Positions 1 to 7,106 are shown, counted from the first letter of the stretch. The stretch: 51,912 nucleotides of DNA from Patescibacteria group bacterium (GCA_028687045.1 JAQUAW010000005.1:1-51912), one strand, 5' to 3'. Notes: generated by a model not told the origin, from the letters alone. Numbers and translations are program-made.

Positions 1-168
1 TTTAGACATAAACATTTACATTTGGGACACTTTTTTTATATAGCATATTTAAATCTTATTACTTATTTAGCTATATTATGCCACAAATTGAACTTTTTAG
101 CCCCACCATTTTGTCTATTAACCCAAATTTTCAATTATTTTTTCAAAATTATAAAATTGAAATAAAAA

Positions 169-190
169 AAGACTTTATAAATAAAGTCTT
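169..190 (-). terminator. Intrinsic terminator after tRNA-Leu
   Basis: A perfect 10-bp inverted repeat (169-178 and 181-190) is followed on the minus strand by a T-run. It lies 3 bases past the 3' end of tRNA-Leu and would end that transcript. Positions 1-168 show no gene that I can support. Confidence 0.8.
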
Positions 191-192
191 TG

Positions 193-276
193 TACCGCGG
201 GCGGGACTTGAACCCGCACGACATCACTGCCAAGGGATTTTAAGTCCCTCGTGTATACCAGTTTCACCACCGCGGC
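193..276 (-). tRNA. tRNA-Leu (anticodon UAA)
   Basis: This is an 84-nt class II tRNA with a long variable arm. The acceptor arms are GCCGCGG and CCGCGGT (one G-U pair), the discriminator is A, and the anticodon loop is CTTAAAA, giving UAA. CCA is not encoded. It lies 31 bases downstream of the displaced 3' end of tRNA-His (308-317), so the two were probably one His-Leu transcription unit before the element inserted. No promoter is visible directly upstream; the nearest upstream DNA is the end of the recombinase gene, which overlaps the tRNA on the same strand. Confidence 0.95.
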
Positions 277-1882
277 ATATTTGAATTGTATGGCAAATCT
301 CCAAAGGGGTGGCCAACGGGAATTGACCAATCACTTCTTTTACCTGTTTAAAAAAATCTTTGTATTCATCTTTAACCTGTATGCCAATTATTTTTTCATC
401 TTTTATCCATATTGCTTCAATTAATAGTATTATCCAGGACCTCAATTCTTCTGGAGATTTTATAATTTTTTTATATTCTCTTTCAAAATTATTTATTATC
501 TCTGAAATTAGTTTCTTTTTGTATTTTACTATATTTGATTTAGTCGACATCTTTTCATATAGGTCTATCTCAGATTTTATAGGTTTTATATAGTTAAGGT
601 ATTGAGTTCTTGTAATAGTGCCAGCCTCGACAAACATAAAATTATAATCTTGTAACTTTTTGTTTAGTTTTTTTATTCTTTTTTCATTGGCTTGTGCTCC
701 ATTATTTTTTTCAATTTCTGTATTTGCTTTTTCTATAATTTCTTCCTTCAATTTATCTGGCAATACTAAGCCAGCCATAAAGTGGTACATCTGTTTGTCT
801 ATCTTTTCTGACATCGCCCTTTTCTGGGTGCAACCATTATATTCTTTGTTTACTTTACAAGTATATGTAGCTATGCCACCCCCTTTTCTAGGGAGTGTTT
901 CACAGTACATTTTTGGACTGAGTGGGTTTATATCTAGTTCTTTTTCTATCCTTTCACGACAATGTTGACAATAGACCAAACCTTTTAACAGATAGAATTT
1001 ATCTTTTGATGTTGGTCTCCCACTACTAGACCCTTTTCGTAATCTTAATGATTCAACCTGGTTGAATAATTCTTCAGATATTATGGCAGGGTGTTTACCA
1101 TCCAATTCGGGGTAGTTTTTTCTAGGTGAAAAGACCTTTCCTAAATATGTTCTGTTGGCTAGTATACCTCTTATTGAGCTATTTGTAAAGGGTCTGTTGT
1201 TGTTAGTTCTATAACCATTTGAGTTCATTATTTGTGCTAATTCTCTAATTGAATATTTGGAAGTAGAGTACATTCTAAATATTTCTTTAATAATATTGGC
1301 CTTTTCTTCATCAATTTTCCACTCTCTTGAATATATTTTTCTGTTTGTTGCAGGATCTTCACCCAAAATATCTTTTTTATATCCCATTGCTGGTATACCT
1401 CCAGGCTGGTCGCCACGTCTTCTTTTTTCTCTTATTGCTGTTTTTATCCAAAAACTTAGTTGTTTACTATAATAAGCATCAAATAGCTCGCTTATACCTT
1501 CATTGAGAAAAGAATTAGGATCATCCCAGTCGCCAAATGGTTGTGTAACTGAAATTACACCCACATTTAGATTCTCTCTTAGGTATGTTTTTGATTTCCG
1601 TGCATCTCCAACATTTCTTGCAAATCTAGAAGTATGATAGACCAAGACATAATCAAACTGTCCTTGTTCAGCATCTTCCATCATATCTTGAAATTCTAAA
1701 CGGTTCTCTATTTTACGGCCAGAGGTCAAGTCTTTATACCAATGTACAATTTTCATATTGTTGTTATCGGCGTACTCTGATATAGCTCTTTTTTGTGCCT
1801 CTGGGGAATATCCTTTGCCCTGCTCTTTGGTACTTTCTCTTATATAACCCACTGCCTTTTTTGTTATATCTTTGTTGTCCAT
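224..1882 (-). CDS. Large serine recombinase (site-specific integrase)
   Basis: A 552-residue large serine recombinase that would cut and rejoin DNA at attachment sites to integrate and excise the element. The N-terminal resolvase domain has YIRES with Ser17 as the probable nucleophile and the HTSRFARN arginine motif. A recombinase domain follows, with PAMGYKKD and IREIFRMYS-like helices near residues 160-240. A zinc-ribbon region has a CxxC near residue 310 and two further cysteines, and a coiled coil follows near residues 390-470. The last 29 residues are read from host DNA (displaced tRNA-His 3' end and tRNA-Leu). Across the rebuilt circular junction the frame would instead end after FPL with 18 other residues, about 541 aa in all. 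The ATG at 1882 faces the excisionase-like gene. Confidence 0.93.
   Translation of the reverse strand: MDNKDITKKAVGYIRESTKEQGKGYSPEAQKRAISEYADNNNMKIVHWYKDLTSGRKIENRLEFQDMMEDAEQGQFDYVLVYHTSRFARNVGDARKSKTYLRENLNVGVISVTQPFGDWDDPNSFLNEGISELFDAYYSKQLSFWIKTAIREKRRRGDQPGGIPAMGYKKDILGEDPATNRKIYSREWKIDEEKANIIKEIFRMYSTSKYSIRELAQIMNSNGYRTNNNRPFTNSSIRGILANRTYLGKVFSPRKNYPELDGKHPAIISEELFNQVESLRLRKGSSSGRPTSKDKFYLLKGLVYCQHCRERIEKELDINPLSPKMYCETLPRKGGGIATYTCKVNKEYNGCTQKRAMSEKIDKQMYHFMAGLVLPDKLKEEIIEKANTEIEKNNGAQANEKRIKKLNKKLQDYNFMFVEAGTITRTQYLNYIKPIKSEIDLYEKMSTKSNIVKYKKKLISEIINNFEREYKKIIKSPEELRSWIILLIEAIWIKDEKIIGIQVKDEYKDFFKQVKEVIGQFPLATPLEICHTIQICRGGETGIHEGLKIPWQ
308..326 (-). pseudogene. Displaced 3' end of host tRNA-His (attL)
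   Basis: On the minus strand this reads TCAATTCCC then GTTGGCCACC, which is the T-loop, T-stem 3' strand and acceptor 3' strand of a tRNA-His. Its TGGCCAC arm pairs perfectly with GTGGCCA of the broken tRNA at 9578-9640, and not with the intact element tRNA-His, which has GTGGCTA. Joining 9640-9578 to 317-308 rebuilds a 73-nt tRNA, the same length as the intact copy. Confidence 0.85.
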
Positions 1883-1911
1883 ATAAAATTGTCGTTGTTT
1901 TAGCTAAAAAA

Positions 1912-1940
1912 TTGACATTTTGTGTTGAAAATTATATAAT
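1912..1940 (+). promoter_or_regulatory. Promoter of the excisionase-like gene
   Basis: TTGACA (1912-1917), 17-bp spacer, TATAAT (1935-1940): a full consensus match in the divergent spacer between the recombinase and the HTH gene at 1970. Confidence 0.85.
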
Positions 1941-1969
1941 AATGTTGAATTTATGTCAAATATTTTTTT

Positions 1970-2149
1970 ATGGATACAAAAAGGGAAAAATTACTTACAA
2001 TTAAACAGGTCGCTAGCATTTTGAATGTACATCTTGAAACATTGAGACGTTGGGATAATGCTGGTAATCTTAAGTCTATACGTGTTTCAAGTAAAGGACA
2101 TAGAAGATACAGAAAATCTGAAATAGAAAAGTTGATAAGTAATAAATAA
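1970..2149 (+). CDS. Excisionase-like MerR-family HTH protein
   Basis: A 59-residue basic protein with a winged-helix MerR/excisionase-type DNA-binding fold. LTIKQVASILNVHLETLRRW is a helix-turn-helix of the kind that begins such domains, and GHRRYRKSEIEKLI is the usual wing and third helix. It covers essentially the whole protein, with no effector domain. It is divergent from the recombinase gene, has its own consensus promoter, and is closed by a strong terminator. The likely roles (inference) are as recombination directionality factor for excision, or as repressor of the recombinase gene. A short ATG at 1953 is in another frame. Confidence 0.8.
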   Translation: MDTKREKLLTIKQVASILNVHLETLRRWDNAGNLKSIRVSSKGHRRYRKSEIEKLISNK

Positions 2150-2177
2150 AAACAGGGTTTAAGCACCCTGTTTTTTG
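2150..2177 (+). terminator. Terminator after the excisionase-like gene
   Basis: AACAGGGT and ACCCTGTT form a perfect stem around a 6-nt loop, followed by a T-run, directly after the stop codon at 2147-2149. Confidence 0.9.
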
Positions 2178-2192
2178 TGGTATTTGTTTAGA

Positions 2193-2209
2193 CCTAAAAT
2201 GTATTTTAT
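2193..2209. repeat. Palindromic flank, right-hand copy near 3274
   Basis: The 16 bases agacctaaaatgtatt match the copy at 3271-3286 except for one base. This copy is an imperfect palindrome and overlaps the 3' end of the gene between them. Confidence 0.5.
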
Positions 2210-3258
2210 GTTTGTTTTTTTAGTGCATCAAATGCGTCAAGTACATTCTGCAGAGCTTGTTTTTCTGTATTTGAAATAACTCTGTCGTGGTAGTATTGAC
2301 TTCCTTGATAACGAATTTTTGTTTCTTTTGAGGTAATTATCGCTTTAACTATAGGGAGGAAAGTATCTGAATCTATGAATGTAGACCACTCCCATACATA
2401 GGTAGAATTATCTCTTTTAACTTCATCTGGGTAAAGTGTGAATGTTTGGTCATCTGTTTTTATAATGTAACTATTGATAAATAGCCAATCATTTCCACTG
2501 TATTGTACACTGAGGGACAGATATTTACCTAATGTGGGGTGGTCAATAATATTTAGGTAAAAACCATTGTAGTTTGTATATTTTGGACTACTTTTGTCCG
2601 TATAATAAGTAATATTTTTTATATCATCTTCTTTTACTCTCATCTTTGAAAGTGATTGTTTGATTTGTTTTTCTTCTTCTGCCTTGGCTATCGCTTCAGC
2701 TTTTTCTTTTTCTTTTTGCTTTGCTTCTTCCTGGGCTTGTTTTTCAGCAAGGGTTGCTTTCTCTTCTTTAGTCAGTTCTCTATTTATTGTCAGTGATGTA
2801 CTTGTTGTGTATTCACCTTTTGTCGCCACTACGTTGATTTTGTTTATCATATCTGACAAAGGAATATCATAAGCAAATTCTTTACTCTCATTTTTAATAA
2901 GACGTCCGTTTATTTTTATTGTTGCTCCCCCCAAATTAACATTTCCCTTTATTTCAGCGTTTTTTTCTGTAGTTGTTGTATTGTCCATTGGTTCAGTAAT
3001 TTGTATTGTAAGTGTCTTATCTATTTCAGCTTGTTTTGAAGAATTTTCTACTGATTTGAAAAGTATTAATGACATAGATACTAAAACTATAGTAATGATA
3101 ATTTTAATACTTTTATTTAAGCTGGTTTTTTTCCAAAGATACCATAGAGCAATAAAAGGTAATGCCACCAATACAAACTGCCACAGTACTAAACCTAAGA
3201 TGATTATAATCGTCCATTTTATGATTTTTTTATTTTTATTTTCTTTGTTTTCTTCCAT
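2206..3258 (-). CDS. Membrane-anchored protein with coiled coil, unknown function
   Basis: About 350 residues from the chosen ATG; an in-frame ATG at 3285 lies inside a palindrome and is less likely. A basic N-terminus is followed by two or three closely spaced hydrophobic helices (within about residues 15-80). Next comes a beta-rich segment with LTIQITEPMD and NAEIKGNV (residues about 85-165) resembling an Ig-like or bacterial-adhesin-type module. A charged Ala/Glu/Lys coiled coil follows (about 170-205), then a C-terminal globular region with many Tyr and Trp. I do not recognise the C-terminal family. The topology suggests a cell-surface domain. It is flanked by near-identical palindromes. 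Confidence 0.75.
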   Translation of the reverse strand: MEENKENKNKKIIKWTIIIILGLVLWQFVLVALPFIALWYLWKKTSLNKSIKIIITIVLVSMSLILFKSVENSSKQAEIDKTLTIQITEPMDNTTTTEKNAEIKGNVNLGGATIKINGRLIKNESKEFAYDIPLSDMINKINVVATKGEYTTSTSLTINRELTKEEKATLAEKQAQEEAKQKEKEKAEAIAKAEEEKQIKQSLSKMRVKEDDIKNITYYTDKSSPKYTNYNGFYLNIIDHPTLGKYLSLSVQYSGNDWLFINSYIIKTDDQTFTLYPDEVKRDNSTYVWEWSTFIDSDTFLPIVKAIITSKETKIRYQGSQYYHDRVISNTEKQALQNVLDAFDALKKQT

Positions 3259-3270
3259 ATGATTATTGTT

Positions 3271-3291
3271 AGACCTAAAATGCATTTTAGG
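3271..3291. repeat. 18-bp perfect palindrome upstream of the membrane protein gene
   Basis: cctaaaatgcattttagg (3274-3291) is a perfect palindrome. With its imperfect relative at 2193-2209 it brackets one gene as a direct repeat. Confidence 0.6.
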
Positions 3292-3311
3292 TTAAATTAT
3301 TTTTAGGCAAC

Positions 3312-3463
3312 AAAAAAGGGTAGCCTAACCTGACTACCCACTATTCGAGAACCAAAAGGTCCTGTTTGTGGTGGTTGGACTACCCGTCTCTGTACACAAA
3401 CAGAGAACAAGCAGTCCCTAAGACCTTTTATTATTTTTTCTCGAATATATATTGTAGGTAGTC
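3312..3463 (-). ncRNA. Candidate structured RNA 1 of the element
   Basis: The minus strand has a promoter (3470-3498), about 150 nt of heavily self-complementary sequence, and a terminator (stem 3318-3323/3334-3339 plus a T-run). The body folds as a long rod: a perfect 10-bp stem (3342-3351 with 3438-3447), then 8 bp (3354-3361 with 3422-3429), 5 bp (3377-3381 with 3413-3417), and a 7-bp hairpin (3387-3393 with 3400-3406). No reading frame covers it. The rod with internal loops recalls 6S RNA, but I see no proof of that family. An antisense or copy-control role is also possible. Confidence 0.65.
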
Positions 3464-3469
3464 ACAAAC

Positions 3470-3498
3470 AATATATAACATTTTTGGCTTATTGTAAA
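3470..3498 (-). promoter_or_regulatory. Promoter of candidate RNA 1
   Basis: On the minus strand TTTACA (3493-3498), 17-bp spacer, TATATT (3470-3475). Predicted start near 3463. Confidence 0.65.
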
Positions 3499-3518
3499 GA
3501 CATCCTTTTATAACTTTG

Positions 3519-3548
3519 TTGACTTTTGAGGGTTTTTGATGCTAGTAT
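3519..3548 (+). promoter_or_regulatory. Possible promoter of the PIN-domain gene
   Basis: TTGACT (3519-3524), 18-bp spacer, TAGTAT (3543-3548), 25 bases before the start codon. Confidence 0.45.
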
Positions 3549-3573
3549 TTATAGGTAACAATTAAAAAATTAA

Positions 3574-4695
3574 ATGAAAAATAATCAAAAAACTAAAATT
3601 GTAGTGGATACTAATTTTGTACATTATGATTTGGATGATAAGTTAGATAAAATATTTAATGGGAATCTAACCTATATTAAGAAATTTATAGAAGAGAATG
3701 ACTTATCTGACAAGTTGACAATAGTTGTCCCTGACTTTGTTATTCAAGAAAGAATATCTCAGTTGGCGTGGGACACTGAGATAAAAGTATCTAAGATTTT
3801 AGAAAATTTAGATAAGTTAAAAACTTTGAGGGTTGGTGTTAATGTTAAGGAGCTTTTAAAAAAAGACCATAAGAAGATAATCACAAGAAGAGCTTATAAA
3901 ATCTTAAAAGACAACGCTATAGAAATATTGGATACTGTTAAATTTGATTCAGGAGTTCTTATGGACAGGTCTCTAAAAAAGAAGGCTCCATTCACCAAAG
4001 GGGGTGATAAAGGTTTTAAGGATACTGTTATTTGGTTATCAATACTTGAATATGTAAAGAAAAATCCTAATTTTGATTATATTTTTTGTACAAACGATAA
4101 TGTTTTTGGTTCAGATTCTTGCAAAGAAGAATTTAAAACATTTTCAAAAAAGAATTATTGTATTCAGGATAATACAACTAAACTGAAGGAACATTTAGAT
4201 GAAAAATATATTTTGAAATTAGAATTAAATAAAATATATTTTGAAGTTTCTGAAGAAATTAAAAAAAGAGCCGGTACAATTACTTTGGAGGCTCTGTCTT
4301 ACTATAAAAATATATCAAGTATTAGGTGGTCTACAGCTAGCAATTTTTTTAGCGAAAATGTGTATAGTTTTCCTGAAGAGGAAAAAAATAAAGATGACAA
4401 AGATAACTTTGACTTTTCGAATATGAAGATAGAGGATATTTCACAATCGGAGTCTAATGCTGAACAATTTATTGTTAATTTAACTTTGACTTTAAAAAAC
4501 TTAAATGAAAATTCAAACTTGAATAGGTATCGCAATTTTTATAGTGTGACAGAGGATCCTGTTGTTAGATTTGGAAGTGATGGCCTTTATCACAGAAGAA
4601 ATGATACTATATTTTTAAGTGTGACATTGCAGTATGATAAAAGTATTGGTTTTGTGAGTGTTTTAGAGTCAAGAAACAAAATGGTGGCGTTTTAA
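3574..4695 (+). CDS. PIN-domain protein (DUF4935-like), probable RNase
   Basis: 373 residues. The N-terminal 190 or so read as a PIN nuclease domain of the DUF4935/PIN_4 type: KIVVDTNFVHYD holds the first acidic residue, PDFVIQERISQ the second, GFKDTVIWLSILEYV the third, and IFCTNDNVFGSD the last. These acidic residues would bind the metal that cleaves RNA. The C-terminal 180 residues are beta-rich and not recognised. PIN proteins of this type often occur in toxin or defence settings (family knowledge), but no antitoxin gene is adjacent. The structured RNA promoter on the opposite strand lies about 75 bases upstream. Confidence 0.8.
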   Translation: MKNNQKTKIVVDTNFVHYDLDDKLDKIFNGNLTYIKKFIEENDLSDKLTIVVPDFVIQERISQLAWDTEIKVSKILENLDKLKTLRVGVNVKELLKKDHKKIITRRAYKILKDNAIEILDTVKFDSGVLMDRSLKKKAPFTKGGDKGFKDTVIWLSILEYVKKNPNFDYIFCTNDNVFGSDSCKEEFKTFSKKNYCIQDNTTKLKEHLDEKYILKLELNKIYFEVSEEIKKRAGTITLEALSYYKNISSIRWSTASNFFSENVYSFPEEEKNKDDKDNFDFSNMKIEDISQSESNAEQFIVNLTLTLKNLNENSNLNRYRNFYSVTEDPVVRFGSDGLYHRRNDTIFLSVTLQYDKSIGFVSVLESRNKMVAF

Positions 4696-4726
4696 CTGTA
4701 TAATACTTTGTGGGGCTTCAAAAACT

Positions 4727-4796
4727 AAGCTCTAAACGATTTTTCTTTGTTATTTGATAAAATATATATAGACAAGCTTTGTTATGTTTAGAGCTT
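4727..4796. repeat. Inverted repeat with 48-nt loop
   Basis: aagctctaaac (4727-4737) and gtttagagctt (4786-4796) are perfect 11-nt complements. The right arm is followed by a T-run, so this may serve as the terminator of the PIN gene. The loop contains an AT-rich stretch. Confidence 0.6.
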
Positions 4797-4818
4797 GTTT
4801 TTTTGTGTCTGAGAGTAT

Positions 4819-4927
4819 CGCCTATCAGCAAAGCTGATGGCGTTAGCAAAGTAGCAAGAATACTAAGAAACGGACGTTGCCAGGAACGAGAGCTTCTAAA
4901 GGAAAGTATTCTTGCTACATTGCTAAC
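4819..4927. repeat. Tandem hairpins, possible replication origin
   Basis: A compact hairpin (CGCC-t-ATCAGC at 4819-4829 with GCTGATGGCG at 4833-4842) is followed by long arms of 23 nt (4842-4864 and 4905-4927) that match at 21 positions around a 40-nt loop. Together with the 4727-4796 repeat this fills much of the 400-bp gap between two convergent genes. No coding sequence is supported here. Multi-hairpin intergenic regions act as origins in filamentous phages and rolling-circle plasmids; the neighbouring gene II/X-like initiator makes that the leading guess. Positions 4928-5098 show nothing clear. Confidence 0.6.
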
Positions 4928-5098
4928 ATTGTTGACCTTTGCAATTTGTCCAGTTAATCTTAATTTAATTTTGCTTTAATTAGCCATTTCATTTTAGACA
5001 AAAAAGACACCTATGTATTTTAATTCAGCACCAGACTGTCTTAATTTGTACAATAGATGTCCATTTTTTTAGACGTTTTAATATAGTTATACTTTGTT

Positions 5099-6199
5099 CT
5101 ACAACCAACTGTGTTTTATACCAAAGAGCCTTAGTATCTCTCTTAGAGAACTTTTACTCCCTATACTTTGTTTTTTTATTTGTTTTGCTTTTTTTTGTAG
5201 AATATTTTCTACTATTTTGATTCTTGTACTCCAAGTTTGTCTGCTTCCATATTCTTTTCTAGATTGTCCTAGTCCTTTTGTCTGAATTAGTATTATCAAA
5301 TATAGGACCTTTTCTTTAACACTTGCCTTGATATTAGGATCATCCAGAATAATTTTTTGTAATTTATCAGCATAAGCTCTATTAGACAAAAAAGTAATTG
5401 GATTACCATATATTTTATCTACTTCTCTTTTGAGTATGTCTGACCATATTTTTTCACAAAATATATCTTTCAATTTAGGTTCTTGTATACCATATTTCCC
5501 CCATCTGTTTTTTATAGATTGAGATTTCTTTAGGGTAAACTCAAAACGTAATAATTCTTGATGTCTTTTTTGATATTTTGATAGAATTTTTTGTTCTGCT
5601 ATAGTTTTATATGGAGTTTGTTGTATTTCTGCTATTTTGTTATATGCTGTGAACTTTATGTTCGTATTACCAAAATTAATACTGGAGCCATTATATTCTT
5701 TATATAGCGTATAGTAGAAATTTTTAGTTCTTGGACGAAAGTTTACTCTGGAAATTTCAGACAGAATTTCATAAGAGAATTTATTCGTTGTTAAGTCTTT
5801 TCGGATAGCTACTGTGTCTATCACGGCTTCTTCTATGTCTTTAATTGTTATTTTATTTAAACCTATTTTGCGTATGAATGTATAGAGACTTTTTACTACC
5901 CTAGTATAGTCTCTATCCCTTATGGGAGTAACATTTTCACTATTTATCAACTTTCCAACGGAAAATTCTATAATGAGATTTGAAGTTATGTGATAGTAAT
6001 TAGAATAGGTAACAGAGTATTTAGGTATATAATTTCCTTTTTGTTTTTCTTCCTGTCTCCAATTGTTGTTAGTATATATTTGTCTATAATTTGTACGTCC
6101 ATTTTTGTCTGAACTTGTTTCGTGGGATACTTCCTTGAAGTATGGGTTATGCTTTATATTTTTATGAGAATAAGATATTTTTAGCTTTATTGTATCCAT
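5099..6199 (-). CDS. Probable rolling-circle replication initiator (phage gene II/X-like)
   Basis: 366 basic residues. The centre and C-terminal half carry motifs that I associate with the phage/plasmid gene II/X replication family: a Tyr-rich YYTLYKEYNG region, then IKFTAYNKIAEI, then ELLRFEFTLKKS. In that family the protein nicks one strand at the origin through a tyrosine and starts rolling-circle synthesis. No classic HUH motif is obvious, so the call rests on overall pattern. It lies 6 bases after a 64-aa gene, so the two are probably co-transcribed and translationally coupled. The promoter, leader hairpin and RNA 2 upstream suggest controlled expression. Confidence 0.55.
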   Translation of the reverse strand: MDTIKLKISYSHKNIKHNPYFKEVSHETSSDKNGRTNYRQIYTNNNWRQEEKQKGNYIPKYSVTYSNYYHITSNLIIEFSVGKLINSENVTPIRDRDYTRVVKSLYTFIRKIGLNKITIKDIEEAVIDTVAIRKDLTTNKFSYEILSEISRVNFRPRTKNFYYTLYKEYNGSSINFGNTNIKFTAYNKIAEIQQTPYKTIAEQKILSKYQKRHQELLRFEFTLKKSQSIKNRWGKYGIQEPKLKDIFCEKIWSDILKREVDKIYGNPITFLSNRAYADKLQKIILDDPNIKASVKEKVLYLIILIQTKGLGQSRKEYGSRQTWSTRIKIVENILQKKAKQIKKQSIGSKSSLREILRLFGIKHSWL

Positions 6200-6205
6200 A
6201 TGGGG

Positions 6206-6400
6206 CTAATCATTTAAGATTATCTCTTTCAATCTTTTGTAGGATATTTTTTCTCCTTCTTTTTTTATTTCTTCTGAATGTTCATCTAATAAATTATCCA
6301 AATGGTTTACCATTAATAAAGCTAAAGCCTCTGTAATAGTGGGTGGTTTGCTACTGAAGTTAGTCTTCTGTTCCCATTTTTTGTCTTTAGTATTGGACAT
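6206..6400 (-). CDS. Small protein in the replication operon, unknown function
   Basis: 64 residues, predicted mostly helical and charged: PPTITEALALLMVNHLDNLLDEHSEEI is followed by a lysine-rich end. The stop is 6 bases before the initiator start, in the same frame direction, which supports a real gene. The size and position fit a copy-control or accessory replication protein, but no family is recognised. The start codon directly follows a terminator-like leader hairpin. Confidence 0.65.
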   Translation of the reverse strand: MSNTKDKKWEQKTNFSSKPPTITEALALLMVNHLDNLLDEHSEEIKKEGEKISYKRLKEIILND

Positions 6401-6411
6401 ATTAAATAAAA

Positions 6412-6450
6412 AATGAGGGTCCGTATTTTTGAAACATTTTGACCCTCATT
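6412..6450 (-). promoter_or_regulatory. Leader hairpin (attenuator-like) of the replication operon
   Basis: AATGAGGGTC (6412-6421) and GACCCTCATT (6441-6450) are perfect complements around a 19-nt loop. On the minus strand the stem is followed by a T-run and, within about 12 bases, by the start codon at 6400. A TATAAT box on the same strand (6466-6471) would place the transcript start just upstream, which makes the hairpin an intrinsic terminator inside the leader. It could alternatively just end read-through from upstream. Confidence 0.6.
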
Positions 6451-6477
6451 GATTATTTATTGTAAATTATAAAGAAC

Positions 6478-6600
6478 AAAAAACGCCTTAAAGAAATGAA
6501 CTAAATGGTAATTCATTTCCTTAAAGCGTCGAATTTTTCGTCCGCAGACTGTTGGACAGTCCTTTCCAAAAGGTTTTTCTTGGCAATTATCTTCAATTGT
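6478..6600 (-). ncRNA. Candidate structured RNA 2 of the element
   Basis: A transcript of about 120 nt is predicted from a minus-strand promoter (6607-6635) to an intrinsic terminator. The terminator stem pairs 6483-6500 with 6512-6529 at about 16 of 18 positions and ends in a T-run. Between them are short hairpins: GACTGT/ACAGTC, CGAA/UUCG, and CCTTT/AAAGG. No start codon opens a useful frame. It lies just upstream of the replication operon on the same strand, as copy-control RNAs often do, but I see no long complementarity to the operon leader. Confidence 0.6.
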
Positions 6601-6606
6601 GTTTAT

Positions 6607-6635
6607 ACAATAACATATTTTTTAAGTTTTGTCAA
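6607..6635 (-). promoter_or_regulatory. Promoter of candidate RNA 2
   Basis: On the minus strand TTGACA (6630-6635), 17-bp spacer, TATTGT (6607-6612). Confidence 0.7.
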
Positions 6636-6657
6636 CGTTTATAATATTAATGAATGT

Positions 6658-7098
6658 CTAGATACTAGCATTTTTATCTTTTAAAATTCTTAAATTATAC
6701 CAAGTACCACATTCATCATTTAGACAAATGGCGTTTCCATTATGAACCCATAGACTAAGAACTTTTTGCAAATTTATTTTTACAGCTTTTTCATTTTCTG
6801 AATTTTTTACAAATTCAGCTAGAATTTCTTGTTTATCTTCGCTTTCAAAAACTTTTTGATTTTCATTCCAATCTTTTTCTTTAAGTTTTATAGTTATTTG
6901 AGGATAAAGCTTACTTACAATTTCTACTGGCAACGACTGAATGATATTTTTATTTTTGTGTTTTTTACTTTTTTCCAATCTTTTTGTTTTGTTATCTTTG
7001 AAATTTACTGGATTGTAAAAGACATCAAACTTATTTTTTAAAGAATCATAACGACAAAGCTCTAAACCGCAGTCTAGGCACCAAAATTTTTGTATCAT
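6658..7098 (-). CDS. Zinc-ribbon-like protein, unknown function
   Basis: 146 residues. A CxxC near the N-terminus (CLDCG, residues 7-10) and CLNDECG near residue 125-131 could together bind one zinc ion as a split ribbon. The middle is very lysine-rich. It starts 8 bases after the DUF4238 gene stops, on the same strand, so the two are one operon. I do not recognise the family. The promoter of RNA 2 starts about 20 bases past its stop codon. Confidence 0.7.
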   Translation of the reverse strand: MIQKFWCLDCGLELCRYDSLKNKFDVFYNPVNFKDNKTKRLEKSKKHKNKNIIQSLPVEIVSKLYPQITIKLKEKDWNENQKVFESEDKQEILAEFVKNSENEKAVKINLQKVLSLWVHNGNAICLNDECGTWYNLRILKDKNASI

Positions 7099-7106
7099 AC
7101 ATTTAG

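Noticed and set aside
1951-2166. Open frame of 71 codons opposite the excisionase-like gene
   Set aside because: It is antisense to a better HTH gene and covers its promoter and terminator.
4842-4927. Long inverted repeat starting gttagc and ending gctaac, as a possible integron attC site
   Set aside because: attC sites begin with RYYYAAC and end with GTTRRRY; here the order is reversed, and no tyrosine integron integrase or cassette array is present.
4779-4979. Open frame of 66 codons in the hairpin array
   Set aside because: It reads through the hairpin arms and has no plausible protein features.
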